DNA of 64,000 nucleotides from Meconema thalassinum (GCA_946902985.2 OX336389.2:174354704-174418703), one strand, 5' to 3'. Positions 18,957 through 30,319 are shown, counted from the first letter of the stretch. Translations and numbers: made by a program. Notes: a model not told the origin generated them from the letters alone.

Positions 18957-21278
18957 ATGGCAACGGTGGCGCAGATCCAGGAGATCATTGAAAGTGCAGC
19001 GAGGAGAACGCAGGAAGCGTTGAATACTAAACTAGCAGATCAGAGTCAATCTATAAACACTAGTATTTCAGAACAAAGTGAGTCCATAAAGAAATTGTCA
19101 GAGCAAAGTGAATCGCTAAAAATTAAACTGTCAGAGCAAAGTGAATCGCTAAATACGAAAATGTCAGAACAAAGTGAATCGCTAAATGCTAAACTGTTAG
19201 AACAAAGTGAATCATTGCGGACACAATTAAGTAACAGTAGAATTGAGCAAAATGAATATCAGGCGGAACAAGCTAGGTTATTAAAGAGTGAAATTAATGA
19301 CACTATAAATTCACAGTTAGAGGCGCAAAATAATAAAAACACGAACCAATTAGCTTCGTTAACCGCAGAAATGAAAGAGCACACAAACCAACAGATGATA
19401 TTACTGGCCCTTGATGTAAGCAAAAATAATGAGAAACAATTAGAGCAGATTGAAAAAATGGAGAGTATTTTTGATAAAAAACTAAGCATTCTCGATGAAA
19501 CGGTGTTAGCTAAATTAGAGCAGATTGAAATAGCATGCACAATGAATACAAGCGAGGTCAAAATAGCCCAGGATAAGTTGGAAGGTCGATTTAAGGAGAT
19601 GGAGAAAAGTGGCAGGGTCATTCAACAACAAATATCAGCAGTAGATGAGAACATATCAGGCATAATTAAAGATATGGACCGGCTCGAGATAAAATCAGCG
19701 GAACAGTGGAAAAGCCTAGAAACGGAACAAGAACAATTTAAGAGTACATTAGACGAAAGGCTAAGCCAGATAGAAAATAATCAGGATGAAAATAAGAGCC
19801 AGATTGAAGAAAAAATAAGCACGATTAAAGAACAGATCAGGAAAGATTGGAAGAAAATGAATATTGATTCTAGAGAGGAAAGATCCACAATTCTTAAAAC
19901 AGTAGGCGAAAACCACACGCGTATTCAAGCTTTGGAGCAAGAGGTAAAAAATAGACTTAAAGAGCAGACAGACAGGATCATAAAAGCCGAACTCCGCTCA
20001 TTAGAACAATCATCTATATTTAAAACGGGAGCATTGAAAGACAAGCAGGATGACTCACATAGTTCCCAACCCAGCATAGCAGGAAGTCAGACTCAAGCAG
20101 AGAGCCCATTAACAACAAACACAGAAGGATTTCGCAAGAACGTAGATAGGAGCTCAACACCACAGGACGGTCATCAGCCCACACAACTTATTCAAGTAAT
20201 TCGCTCAAATGACTACAAACCGCAGAAATACACCGAAAATTCAGGGGTAACACCTAAGGCCTTTATCAAAGAGATTGAAGACCACTTTAATGACACTGGG
20301 GTACCTGAAGCACGTAGATTGAGAATGATGGCGAGATTTTTATCAGGAAATGTTCTCACCTGGTTTTTAAGTTTCAAATATACATTTGGAACCATGTCAG
20401 ACTATAATTTAGCGTTTCTGCGCAAATACTGGTCTCCCGCCATACAACAGAGTTTAAGAATGGAGCTTTACTCTAGAAAATACCAAACTACCCAGCAGAC
20501 AAAATACTCAGATTTCTTTAACATGCAAATGCTAAAATTTCGTGACCTAGATTACCCATTAAACGAAGCAGATTTGGTGATGACAATAGCAAGGCAAATG
20601 CCAGTTAATGTACAGCAAGTACTAGTCGCAGCAAACGTTAGTACGGCCCTACATGCAGAGCAGATATTACGGCAAATAGATGAGACCACATCTCATAGTC
20701 ATTTTAGAGGAGGAAGACAACTGGAATTAGTCAACACTACAGAGGTCGTAAAAACAAAACAGGGAAATACTAAAACGCAGGGTACTAATACGAGCACCTC
20801 CACACCTAGGCGAAACCAGGAAGAAGGGGAAAACAGACCATATCAGCGCAACGAAAATCACTACAACAATAGATACCAACAGAGAGGATATCAACAATGG
20901 CGTGATAATCGAAGGAATGACAGGCCTTATGGAAGATACGGTGATTACAATGCCAATCAACGATGGAAAGGAAGGAGAGAGCAAAATCAAGGAGATCAAC
21001 GTAACTATCGAGATGACTGGGATGATAGGCACGCTCAATCACAAAATTATTTAGAGGAGTTACACGCTAATCAAGGTGGAGAACTAGGAAGATGGGAAAA
21101 GGCCATTGGGAACAGAAAGAACCCAGATACACATACTGAGGAAGCTGGAAGTCTACTGAGACAAGAGGAATATCAAGGACATGAGCGACAGAAGGATGAT
21201 GGGAGTCGAAATGGAGCTAAAAAAAATGTTAATTTTGGATCAAGGAGACAGTCTCAAAACACAACAGTCGGAAGTTGA
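18957..21278 (+). CDS. gag: Gypsy Gag polyprotein (773 aa)
   Basis: Structural protein of the retrotransposon particle. Residues 1-350 are a long predicted coiled coil, opening with about six near-repeats of an SEQSESL unit (~30-85). A retrotransposon capsid domain follows at ~425-590 (PKAFIKEIEDHF through LRMMARFLSG and WSPAIQQSLRMELYSRKYQ). The C-terminal ~600-720 is Arg/Asn/Tyr/Gln rich and basic; it probably binds RNA although no CCHC zinc knuckle is present. Gag of this group is usually 300-500 aa, so the coiled-coil N-terminus is an extension. The ATG follows ~610 bp of leader. Pol lies in the +1 frame and overlaps by about 100 bp, so +1 frameshifting is the likely expression route. The frame is fully open. 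Confidence 0.93.
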   Translation: MATVAQIQEIIESAARRTQEALNTKLADQSQSINTSISEQSESIKKLSEQSESLKIKLSEQSESLNTKMSEQSESLNAKLLEQSESLRTQLSNSRIEQNEYQAEQARLLKSEINDTINSQLEAQNNKNTNQLASLTAEMKEHTNQQMILLALDVSKNNEKQLEQIEKMESIFDKKLSILDETVLAKLEQIEIACTMNTSEVKIAQDKLEGRFKEMEKSGRVIQQQISAVDENISGIIKDMDRLEIKSAEQWKSLETEQEQFKSTLDERLSQIENNQDENKSQIEEKISTIKEQIRKDWKKMNIDSREERSTILKTVGENHTRIQALEQEVKNRLKEQTDRIIKAELRSLEQSSIFKTGALKDKQDDSHSSQPSIAGSQTQAESPLTTNTEGFRKNVDRSSTPQDGHQPTQLIQVIRSNDYKPQKYTENSGVTPKAFIKEIEDHFNDTGVPEARRLRMMARFLSGNVLTWFLSFKYTFGTMSDYNLAFLRKYWSPAIQQSLRMELYSRKYQTTQQTKYSDFFNMQMLKFRDLDYPLNEADLVMTIARQMPVNVQQVLVAANVSTALHAEQILRQIDETTSHSHFRGGRQLELVNTTEVVKTKQGNTKTQGTNTSTSTPRRNQEEGENRPYQRNENHYNNRYQQRGYQQWRDNRRNDRPYGRYGDYNANQRWKGRREQNQGDQRNYRDDWDDRHAQSQNYLEELHANQGGELGRWEKAIGNRKNPDTHTEEAGSLLRQEEYQGHERQKDDGSRNGAKKNVNFGSRRQSQNTTVGS

Positions 21279-24200
21279 AGATGGATGGATAGTAGCGAAC
21301 ATACAAGAATGGATTGCTTTACCAGAAGAATGCCTGGAGGAGACGGTGAAACCACGGAACGATGAAATTAGGCAATTACCCATTATTTACGCAAGGATTG
21401 GTGGAATTAATATAAGATGTTTATTGGATACAGGGTCACAGATCAGTCTAGTATCGGAGGCCTTGGTTCGAGAGTTGGGACGGACTCAGAATATTCCTGT
21501 AATTCCGGTACCACAGCTCAAAGTGAGGGGTGTTATTCCTGAACGCACCGTCACTTGTAAACGTCAGGCATACTTAGAGCTGAACATATTGGAACATACT
21601 TTTGGGCAAACATTCATTATCATGGCGAAGATGAATTTCAATATAATTCTTGGTGCAAATTTCATTTGTGACTATCAAGCAGTGATAGATTTGCACAAGA
21701 ATACAGTCAGTTTTAGAGAATATGACCAGCTGAAAAACGTGGGATTGCATATGGATGAAATCACTACCGGAAGAGATGTAAATTCTTGGGCATTGGAAGC
21801 AATATCAGAAGAGACGGAAGAGGAGGTACGAAAGGCGGAAGATAACATCATAGAAGGGGCTGTTGTGGAACTAGATGAGATAGAATCCCAGGAGATATGG
21901 TCTTTATTAACAGAAGGAGATGACAGTGATGCACAATTTGAAGAGTTACTACAGGAGCGGCTCAATGACATTCAACTTGGGGGTGAACACAGAAAACAGT
22001 TGGAAGAGATTCTAAGGAAGCACAAAACAGTATTTGATACAGTACCTGGGAAAATTTTAAATTTCAAGTACTCTATGCAAGTCGAGGACTGGTCACCTTT
22101 CAAAAGCAGATTGTACCCAATTCCTGAAAAATATCGTGGTCAAGTTAAAATCATTATAGATGAGATGTTAGAAGCTGGAGTGATAAGGAAGACACCTACA
22201 CCTTATCTAAATGCGATTTTGGCAGTCACAAAACCAAATGGATCTATTAGACTTTGTTTAGATGCCAGAAATCTCAACATGAGACTCATTTTTCCTGAGT
22301 ATGACAGAGCGCCAATTATCAGAGACGTATTAAAAGGCTTTAAAAACAAGAGCATTTATTCATCAGTCGATCTGACGAGCTCGTTCCACCATCTTGAATA
22401 GGATGAGAAGTCACAGCTTCTAACTGGCTTCTTATTCGATAACCAGACATATTGTTTCGTCAGAATGCCTTTTGGAGTCAAAACAGCGGGCTGTGCTTTA
22501 ATCCGAGCACTGGACCGGAACCTAACCGAGGAAGTAAAGGAGATGACGGTGCGATACATTGACGACATTCTGTTGGCATCCGACAACATTGAAACTCACA
22601 TGGAAAATTTGGATAAAGTATTGGGCAACTTGAATGCTTCGAATTTCAAAGTAAACCTGAAGAAATCGCATTTCTTCAAGAGCGAGATCTTATATTTGGG
22701 TCACGTCATTGACAAGGAGGGAGTGAAGCCAAATCCAGCTAAGATTAAAGCGATAAAGAATTTCCCTACACCAACGAGAGTCAAGCACATTCGGGCTTTC
22801 TTAGGCGTAACGGGATTCTTTAAAGAAAACTGTCCAGGTTATACAGAGACTGTAGCTCCAATGCAAGAAATGTTAAAGAAAAATAACAAATGGTCATGGA
22901 ACGCGGAATGTGAGAAGGCATTCCAAGCAACTAAACAGCTATTGGAAAACTGCATTAAATTAGGCTATCCAGATTTCAAGCACAAATTTATAATCCAAGC
23001 GGATGCTTCACTAATTGGGATAGGTGCTATGCTCTACCAAGAGGATCCAGCTAACCTGCAGCACAAAACATATTTGGCATTTGTCAGCCGAAAATTGCGT
23101 AAGCACGAGCGAAATTATACTGTAACCGAGCTAGAATTGTTGGCCATCCTTCATGCGCTCCAACAATGGAAACGAATAGTCTATGGTTACCCGATTGTTG
23201 TCAGAACTGACCACAAGGCACTAACATTCTTGTTTAAGACGTCTATGGCAAGCGAACGTGTGACACGTTGGTCTATATACATTCAGCAGTTCAGCATCGA
23301 AATTGAACATTGTCCAGGGAAGATGAACGTGATACCGGATGCACTCAGCAGGAACCCAGAGCCTGATAATGAAGAAACAGCGATGGTACAACACTTGGAG
23401 TTAACACCGAAGGACCGGAAATTCTTGGAGGAGTTACGTGAGATACAGCGAGAACAGGAAGCGGAACCATGGATGATGCTATTAATTAAATACTTCAAAA
23501 AGCAACTACCTACAGGAACACCTGCATTTCGAGAAGCGAAAGCCAAAGAAGGAAGATATGTTTATGTCAACAATTTGCTGCACAAATGGGTAGATAATGA
23601 CCACACCAAGTTACGCATATTAGTACCTGCATCGTTACAACGAGGATTGACATGGCATACGCACGAAAGTTACGGTCACGTGGGCTTAGACAAGTGCGAA
23701 GCGACGATAGGAGAGACATTTACATGGCCACGTATGAGAACAACTATATGTGACGTCATTACAACTTGTGACCCGTGTCAGAGAACAAAGCCAAATAATT
23801 ATTTACTGAGGCAATATCCTAGACCATTGCTACCTCAGAAACCATGTGAGCTACTGGCGATCGACTGTCTTGGTCCAATTCCGAAGGGAAGGAGAGGTTG
23901 CCGTCATTTGCTAGTGTGCATTGATGTATTTTCTAAGTTTGTAGTACTATGCCCTATTCAGAAAACAACATCGAAGCAGGTACTCAGTCGCATTCGTAAT
24001 AGAGTTATTCCAACCCTTCGAAAACCAGAGTTTTTATTATCAGATCACGGCAGTTATTTCACAAGCGCCGAATTCAAGAAAGGAATGGAAGACATGGGTA
24101 TAAAACATGTTTTAAGCAGTATCCGACATGCCCAAGCTAATCCAAGCGAGAGAGTAATTAAATGTGTAACTGCATATTTGAGGATCTTCATTCCGAACGA

Positions 24201-24669
24201 ACACCACAAATGGGTCGATAAAATTAAGGACGTAGAGACATGCATGAATTCTACCAGGCACGAGTCAACAGGACAAATCCCTATGGTCCTACACAAGAAC
24301 GAGTATCCAGTAAGAACGTGGAAAAGCATCATTAACTGTCCACAAGATCCCATGATAGCACCAGACCTGCGAATTGAAAGAACGAGAGAATACATGAGGA
24401 AACAAGCAGACCGCAGATTACGGCGAGTAAGAAATAAGAGGTTCCACGGTGATCTTGAAGTCAACCAGCTCGTTTTGGTAAAACGACCTGCTACATCGGA
24501 CCCAGAAAAGAAAATCTTTAGTAAGTTCTGCGAGAAATTCATAGTACCCTATTCTATCGTAAGAAACCTTGGAAATAATGCTTACAGAGTGAAAGAATTG
24601 AGCACAGGAACAATGTCAGTTTACAACGCTGCCAACCTAAAAAAATATCGTCGAAGTGAACCATGGTAG
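21181..24669 (+). pseudogene. pol: Gypsy Pol: protease, RT, RNase H, integrase, with one in-frame stop
   Basis: One continuous reading frame (open from 21160) is broken only by TAG at 22399-22401. The domains in order are: aspartic protease (DTGS, Asp codon 21427-21429); reverse transcriptase with YIDD at 22555-22566; RNase H (KFIIQADAS, then TVTELELLAI and RTDHKALTFL); and integrase with an HHCC zinc finger (~23650-23780), core residues in LLAIDCLG, LLSDHGSYF and NPSERVIK, and a C-terminal chromatin-binding-like segment ending at 24669. The stop falls inside RT, shortly after the first catalytic region (DLTSSF). It abolishes RT, RNase H and integrase unless read through. The LTRs are nearly identical, so the stop is either very recent, inherited by a trans-mobilised copy, or a sequencing error. 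Confidence 0.92.
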
Positions 24670-24999
24670 CGCCGAATTAATGACGCTGTTTGAATATACG
24701 GACGTCCTACTATCAACAAAGTCAACGGGGAGCAGTTGAGTACGGCACGTGATGAAGGAGGAAGTAGAGCGGTTGTTGACAAACATTAACGAGGCGAGTA
24801 AGGTGTTGCCGCAGGCATCAGAGCCTCACGCAAGATTGGAAGGGGGAAGAGACAAGCAGGATATGAAAACGAGTAAATGCCATTGAAGACAGGAGCGCCT
24901 AGACCAAGTAAGAAAAAGGGGTGATTCAGGAATTAAAACAAATTGGCCTACGGAAGTATTGTAAAAATTGTCGACTTTATTCCTAAGTTCGAAATTTTG

Positions 25000-25014
25000 T
25001 GAGTGGGAGAGTTG
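25000..25014 (+). promoter_or_regulatory. Candidate polypurine tract
   Basis: tgagtgggagagttg abuts the 3' LTR at 25015. A purine-rich run next to the 3' LTR is where plus-strand DNA synthesis is primed in LTR elements. It is short and imperfect here. Confidence 0.5.
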
Positions 25015-28000
25015 TGAACCCTTTACCCTATGTTGGTTAAATGATTCTACTTTTTATTTCTTCAATTAATAAATATTTCAACCAGCATCATGAAAGTAGC
25101 CAGACAGCGATGAGGAAATTTCAAGCATTTGTTGGAGACAGTAGGGACATACCTGCATCAGTTTAACAAAAGGCTAAGTACTTGAGCTATGAAAAGAAAT
25201 AGCAGAGCGATGTATCATAAGGACAGGTGTGGCTACCTCAATTTTAGAAGCGACGCGCGGTGAGACATGGTTCTGGTATGTCCATTGTGATATTCGCGCC
25301 CAGAAGAAATATGATGCAGTAACGTGAATGGCTGATGAAGAAAATAGACACTCCCAAGACGCCAAGATCTACTAGAAACCGCCAAATTACAGAAAATGGA
25401 GAACCAATGAGAAGAGAATGCCTACTTGCGCGCCAACTCCGGCTGGGGTACGCGGCGGCTAGCATTCACGCGGGAAGTCGCCTAGACAAAATCTCTACGA
25501 TCGATTCTAGGATTAATGGGCATATTCTTGACCTGTGCAATATTACGAGTTCAGTGATATTTATTTCATTCCTGTATCACAATTATTTCGAGAAATTTTT
25601 ACATAAAATCCCCCTCCATCTAGACCCAAGGGCCAGTTCATTTATAAGTGTGTCGAAGAGCCAAGACATTGATTTTTATTCCGTGTGTTGAGGACACACT
25701 ACTTTTATTTGGTGCGTCTACGGACGTAGATTATTATTCTGTTCGTCTGAAGAGATAGGCTTGTATTGTATGTGTCGAAGACACAAGATATTCATTGTAA
25801 AGTGTTAAATTCAGTGATAGATAGTCATTGTACTATAATTATAGGGACAGTATCGTCGATAATTCGCCAACGAACAGTGACAGGGAATTTAGTACCTGAA
25901 CAAGCGAATTTAGTAGTCAGACATAAAGTGTATAACAACCTAATTTTTGTATCAGCGCAAGGATGACATCAATGAATGCAGAGGAAGTGTGGAATTCTCA
26001 ACAGTCCGTCCAGATGGCTGCTATGAGATAAAGAACCATCCAGTTGGGGAATGGCGTCTGATGTTCTTTGACGGGTGACTACAAAAAGAGATGAGTACGA
26101 AATAATATTTTATTATTTATTAAATTAACTTATGGTTTATGGGACATATTTTTTGTAAATACTTTGCTTGTGTGATTAATGTAGTATATTTTGTTTTGAT
26201 CTGACACATTTTGTTTGGAAGCAGCTCGCACAATTGTAGTTGATGGAAGGTTCTTTTCTTTGTGTTGTGTTAACTAACGTAGCTATGTGAACGGCCGTGT
26301 TCGCCTAGGTTACGAAGTGCGGTTAAAGCGTCTCTCGGAGATATGTCGTGTTTCAGAAGTAGGACTGAATTAATAATTATATAGTAGATTGGAGGGTAAT
26401 TAAATTTTGTTGAGATTTATTATTGATCAGATTCAGTGTGATTATTGCCTTTGGAGCAATGTAATTTGTGACGAAGAGTATTCAGCTCTATCGTAGGTGT
26501 TTTTGATATCGTGTTAAATGTTTGCGAGCTCTAATTCAGCAGACCCATGTGAAAGGCGTTATGTCAGTCCCAGATGTGTGTGAAAATGAAAATCCACAGC
26601 CTGCTTCCAGTCTTCGACCGGGTCAGGAATGGAATGAATGGAGCCCCTATCTAGCGGCGAGGATATGAACTGTGCCGGCTGCCAAGGCCTGACGCACTCC
26701 TCTGGGGCAATGATTAAATGAATGACGGATGAAATGAAATGTTAGTGGAGAGTGTTGCTGGAATGAAATTTTGACAGGGAAAACCAGAGTACCCGGAGAA
26801 AAACCTGTCTGCCTCCGTTTTGTCCAGCACAGATCTCACATGGAGTGGCCGGGATTTGAACCACGGACCCAGCGGTGAGAGGCCGGCGTGCTGCCGCCTA
26901 AGCCACGGAGGCTTTCCCAGATGTGTGTATTGTGAGTATATATTTATGGTATTACAAGCGGGAACTTCAGCAGAGACTGATTTCTGTCAGCTTGGTACCA
27001 GATCCATATTGTATCCTTGCGAGGACAATTATGGATATGTGATTATTGTCTGACCATATGTTGAGTTAGAGGAGATGTTAGTTGCTGTTGATTCCTTGAG
27101 ATAACAGTCCAGCGGGTCGGCTATTTATATACACTGGAAGGGGGACATGACTGGTATTTGTGGAAAGGGTGAGTTGTTGTCACAAGGGCTGGCTGAGTTT
27201 CGCAAGCAAGCTCATTAAAGTGGAGTGCACGTCTGGCTCCCAATTACTTGAAAATAAAAATAAATGTGAGAAACTGATCAATGATAAAATTGTTTAAAAT
27301 AAATGGGAGTTGCCTACGAAACACGATAACCTTCGAAGCGTTTCATTAACATGCAAATTTTGTTAATATAAAGTAATCTTAACCACTCAGGTTGTTTGTT
27401 GTTGTTGGTTTATTCTATGTTTATTTTCCATGTCAGTGACCCGTGAGTCACGTGCGGCGCTGTTTTTCCTTGTTGTTGAGTATCTGGCCATTGTGGCAGC
27501 TCATTTGGTTAAGTGTGTCACCACACTAATATGGGTCTCAGAGAGATGCCTGTAAATAGTAGAGTTGTAATATGTGTGTCAGAGTTAGATTTAAGGATTT
27601 TTATTAATGTTATGCCCATAGCCATAAAAGTTGATTTACGAGATGATTGTTCGTGAGCACTGTGGCTGTTAACCCGTTGTGAACGAATGATCATCCAAGT
27701 ACTCATTTCTTGTAGATAGTCATCACGCGAACATAAATTCATATGCAAGGTCGTGGAACTAGGATCCACATTTTATTAGAAAAGGGGAGATCCATCCGAC
27801 TCCTCAAAGTGATAAATATTCCTGTCAGGGGAAAATTCAGGGAGGATTTTGTTTATTATTGTTTGTTTTATTCTTTTATGCACAAATTAGTTATTAAATC
27901 TTGTTATTATCTTACGTTTTGTCTCCTTACTTTCTTAGTTATAGTTTTCATCCTATAACCCTTGCCTCAGAAAAGCACGTAGTTTGGCGGACGTAAACAC

Positions 28001-28071
28001 CACATTATGAACTGAACGCGACCCCTTGATCTAAGATTCTTGCATAAAACACTGCTATTCTAAAGGGTTCA
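25015..28071 (+). repeat. 3' LTR with inserted SINE
   Basis: Matches the 5' LTR end to end apart from four substitutions and a 347-bp insertion (SINE plus its 14-bp duplicated target). Length 3057 minus 347 gives exactly 2710 bp. The 5' LTR at about 17187-17200 preserves the empty target site. Confidence 0.95.
26582..26914 (-). mobile_element. SINE family A, copy 2, inside the Gypsy 3' LTR
   Basis: A minus-strand member of the family at 81-412. The 14-bp duplication tcccagatgtgtgt flanks it at 26568-26581 and 26915-26928, and the uninterrupted site is present in the 5' LTR. It is therefore younger than the Gypsy insertion. Confidence 0.96.
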
Positions 28072-28267
28072 GTCTATCGTTGTCATTGAATCCGTCACGG
28101 TCTTTAACCACTACCACCCCGAACCATTTATTGATATTGAGAGAGTTATTAGATGTTATATTGTTTTATTGAAGTCCATCGGGACTAATTCAGCCTAGAG
28201 CTTGTTGAAAGGTTACACTTGCAAGCATCATTGCTGCTGTAGAAAAAGCAGTTGCATTTTAGGTTCG

Positions 28268-28334
28268 CTAATGAAACACATCGAAACTGTCCCTACCGGG
28301 TGCAAAACAGATAACCAAGCTACATTTGGAGCAC
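28268..28334 (-). pseudogene. piggyBac-type transposase, C-terminal end
   Basis: The minus strand reads CSKCSLVICF, then RDSFDVFH and a TAG stop (28268-28270). This pattern (C-x2-C-x5-C ... F-x2-FH) resembles the cysteine-rich domain ending piggyBac-type transposases. The upstream part of the same domain lies at 30320-30560, on the other side of a TTAA-flanked insertion. If the insertion and one TTAA are ignored, the reading phase carries across. Confidence 0.55.
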
Positions 28335-28771
28335 TTAAGGGACACTGGGACTGAAATTTTAGTGAAATATGTAAGAAATATAGATTTTCGGTTTTTTTTT
28401 CATATTAATACACCCCTATCCCCTGCGGATCAGATAGCAGTGATTTTACCCGAATTCCACCATTTTTAAAGCCCTGGCGTAGGTTTTAAATGCCTGACGT
28501 GCAGTTCTTTAAACGCCCACTTTCGTTAGACTCACTATCAGCACACATTAGTGATGTATTCAGGCAGATTTCTCGATTTCATTTCATAGGAATAATTTAA
28601 AAAGGCCTCCGACATCTGGAGGTCTGCATTGTGCTGCTCTTTAGTGAAGGAAGTTGGCACATTTGCTACGTTAATTACGGTAGGCCTAAATAATGTAAGC
28701 TACTATCTCGTAATAACTACAAATGTTGTAGAAATCTGATTGGATATTACAAAATTAACTCATTATTATAG

Positions 28772-29749
28772 GAATGCATTAGTACAGAACATACCTAATA
28801 TTGCAGATATGAAGAAAGCAGTGTATGCCACTATATGCCACTAGGCCTACATGTCTACTGATAGTAAGCCCCAGCACAGGAAGTGTCCTATATTCTTTGT
28901 CCTGAAGGTTCTGAGTCTTGGTGCTTTTACAATCGAAGTATCGCAGCTGGTAAAACAGCACAGAGCCATGACAAGATGGCTGTAAAGCTTTCAGAACCCT
29001 TAGTTGTCAAGATTATGCCTGTTTATCAAAGGCTGGCATCAGATGAGCTACTATCCAGATGCATCCGGGGTGCTACTCAAAATCAGAATGAGTCTCTGCA
29101 TTCTGTTATCTGGAGGAAGTGCCCAAAAGAGATTTTTATCACGGAAGAGACTTGAAATTGCTGTAGCAGAATTCAACATGGTGTGTAGTGCAACAACAAA
29201 GCCTCCGTGGCTTAGGCGGCAGCACGCCGGCCTCTCACCGCTGGGTCCGTGGTTCAAATCCCGGTCACTCCATGTGAGATCTGTGCTGGACAAAACGGAG
29301 GCAGACAGGTTTTTCTCCGGGTACTCCGGTTTTCCCTGTCAAAATTTCATTCCAGCAACACTCTCCACTATCATTTCATTTGTCATTCATTTAATCATTG
29401 CCCCAGTGGAGTGCGTCAGGCCTCGGCAGCCGGCACAGTCCATATCCTCGCTGCTAGATGGGGGCTTCATTCATTCCATTCCTGACCCGGTCGGAGACTG
29501 GAAGCAGGCTGTGGATTTTCATTGTGTAGTGCAACAACAGAGTTGAAATCAGGAATAAGGCAAACTTCAGTATCTCATGTCACAGCACAAACACTTGAAA
29601 GATATGACAGTCGCAGGAAATACGAAAGTCTGCGGTCATCATTGGAGAAGCGAAAGGCATGTCGACGGAAGGTGAAACTGACAAAAATGAAGAAGGAGGC
29701 TGCAAAACACAAAAAGGAGGGTGTCAACTATGCTGCAGGACAGTTCTAA
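28772..29749 (+). pseudogene. Kolobok/Mutator-like transposase, C-terminal remnant
   Basis: After an acceptor-like ttattatag (ending 28771) coding sense appears as IPNIADMKKAVYATI, then STDSKPQHRKCP, then in a shifted frame LCPEGSESWCFYNRSIAAGK. It continues to RCIRGATQNQNESLHSVIWRK with PKEIF. The TQNQNES-N-IW-PK block is one I associate with the Kolobok/Mutator-like transposase domain. Another frameshift near 29155 leads to EIAVAEFNMV, where the SINE (29199-29522) interrupts. Sense resumes at 29540 and ends in a Lys/Arg-rich tail with TAA at 29747-29749. At least two frameshifts plus the SINE inactivate it. Confidence 0.7.
29199..29522 (+). mobile_element. SINE family A, copy 3
   Basis: Flanked by a perfect 17-bp duplication, tgtgtagtgcaacaaca (29182-29198 and 29523-29539). 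It interrupts the transposase remnant exactly between two codable stretches. The sequence is close to copies 1 and 2, with a few substitutions and a small deletion near 29380. Confidence 0.95.
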
Positions 29750-30319
29750 TGTCCTTGGTAAGCTGGAACCTTGTAAATTGTGCATTATTTTAGAAAATTG
29801 CTGTTTTCTCTGATTCACTTTTTCAGGCATTCAAAATGTTACACACTTTATAAATCTTATGACATTGCTTTCAAAATGTGCATGTATTATCTTCATTGCA
29901 ATGACTATAAACCTGCGGATCGATTTTTAGATTGCACTTTTGGTCTGGCTGCAAAAAAAAAACTAACTGGAAAAATTCAAGATTTATGTAAAATAAAACT
30001 TTGATATGAAAAAAATCTTCACACTCATTAATGCAATTCAAAAAAGGATCCGTAGGTTTCTTCCAATTGTTATATTGTAATAGACTATAACCTAAAAGTT
30101 ACACTACCTTGATTTGTTTAACGCGGCTGACCTTTCAAAAACTTGAATAATTTGCACATGAAAATATATAAAATAATTAATATCTCAAGAACTAATCAAC
30201 TTACAATGCTCAAGTTTCCTACAGTGGTTTATATTATGACTATTCATAACCATATAAAATTTCAAAGCTGTACCTTACTTTATATAGAATTTGGAAATTT
30301 CAGTCCCAGTGTCCCTTAA

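Larger units (their letters stand above)
15633..28071 (+). mobile_element. Ty3/Gypsy LTR retrotransposon, nearly complete and very young
   Basis: Long direct repeats (15633-18342 and 25015-28071) flank a 6672-bp interior with gag and pol in the order protease, reverse transcriptase, RNase H, integrase. Each LTR starts tgaacccttt and ends aaagggttca, a perfect 10-bp terminal inverted repeat with canonical TG..CA. The target duplication is gtct (15629-15632 and 28072-28075). There is no envelope frame between pol and the 3' LTR (345 bp). A SINE was inserted in the 3' LTR after integration. Replication would proceed by reverse transcription in cytoplasmic particles. An in-frame stop in pol makes this copy non-autonomous as read. 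Confidence 0.96.
28339..30315 (+). mobile_element. TTAA-flanked DNA transposon (Kolobok/Mutator-like transposase)
   Basis: The terminal inverted repeats start gggacactgggactgaaat at 28339 and mirror to 30315. They are flanked by TTAA at 28335-28338 and 30316-30319; the match extends over the TTAA and three more bases each side. A TTAA duplication is characteristic of piggyBac and Kolobok elements. The interior encodes the C-terminal part of a Kolobok/Mutator-like transposase and holds a family-A SINE. Net of the SINE the element is ~1.64 kb, so the transposase N-terminal region is missing. Confidence 0.75.

Noticed and set aside
20727..21038. Hydrophobic minus-strand frame (103 aa) opposite gag
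   Set aside because: It is the antisense of the Arg/Asn-rich gag tail, which yields Ile/Val/Ser-rich shadows. There is no independent support.
24670..25014. Possible envelope gene of the Gypsy element
   Set aside because: Only 345 bp separate pol from the 3' LTR, and no membrane protein frame is present.
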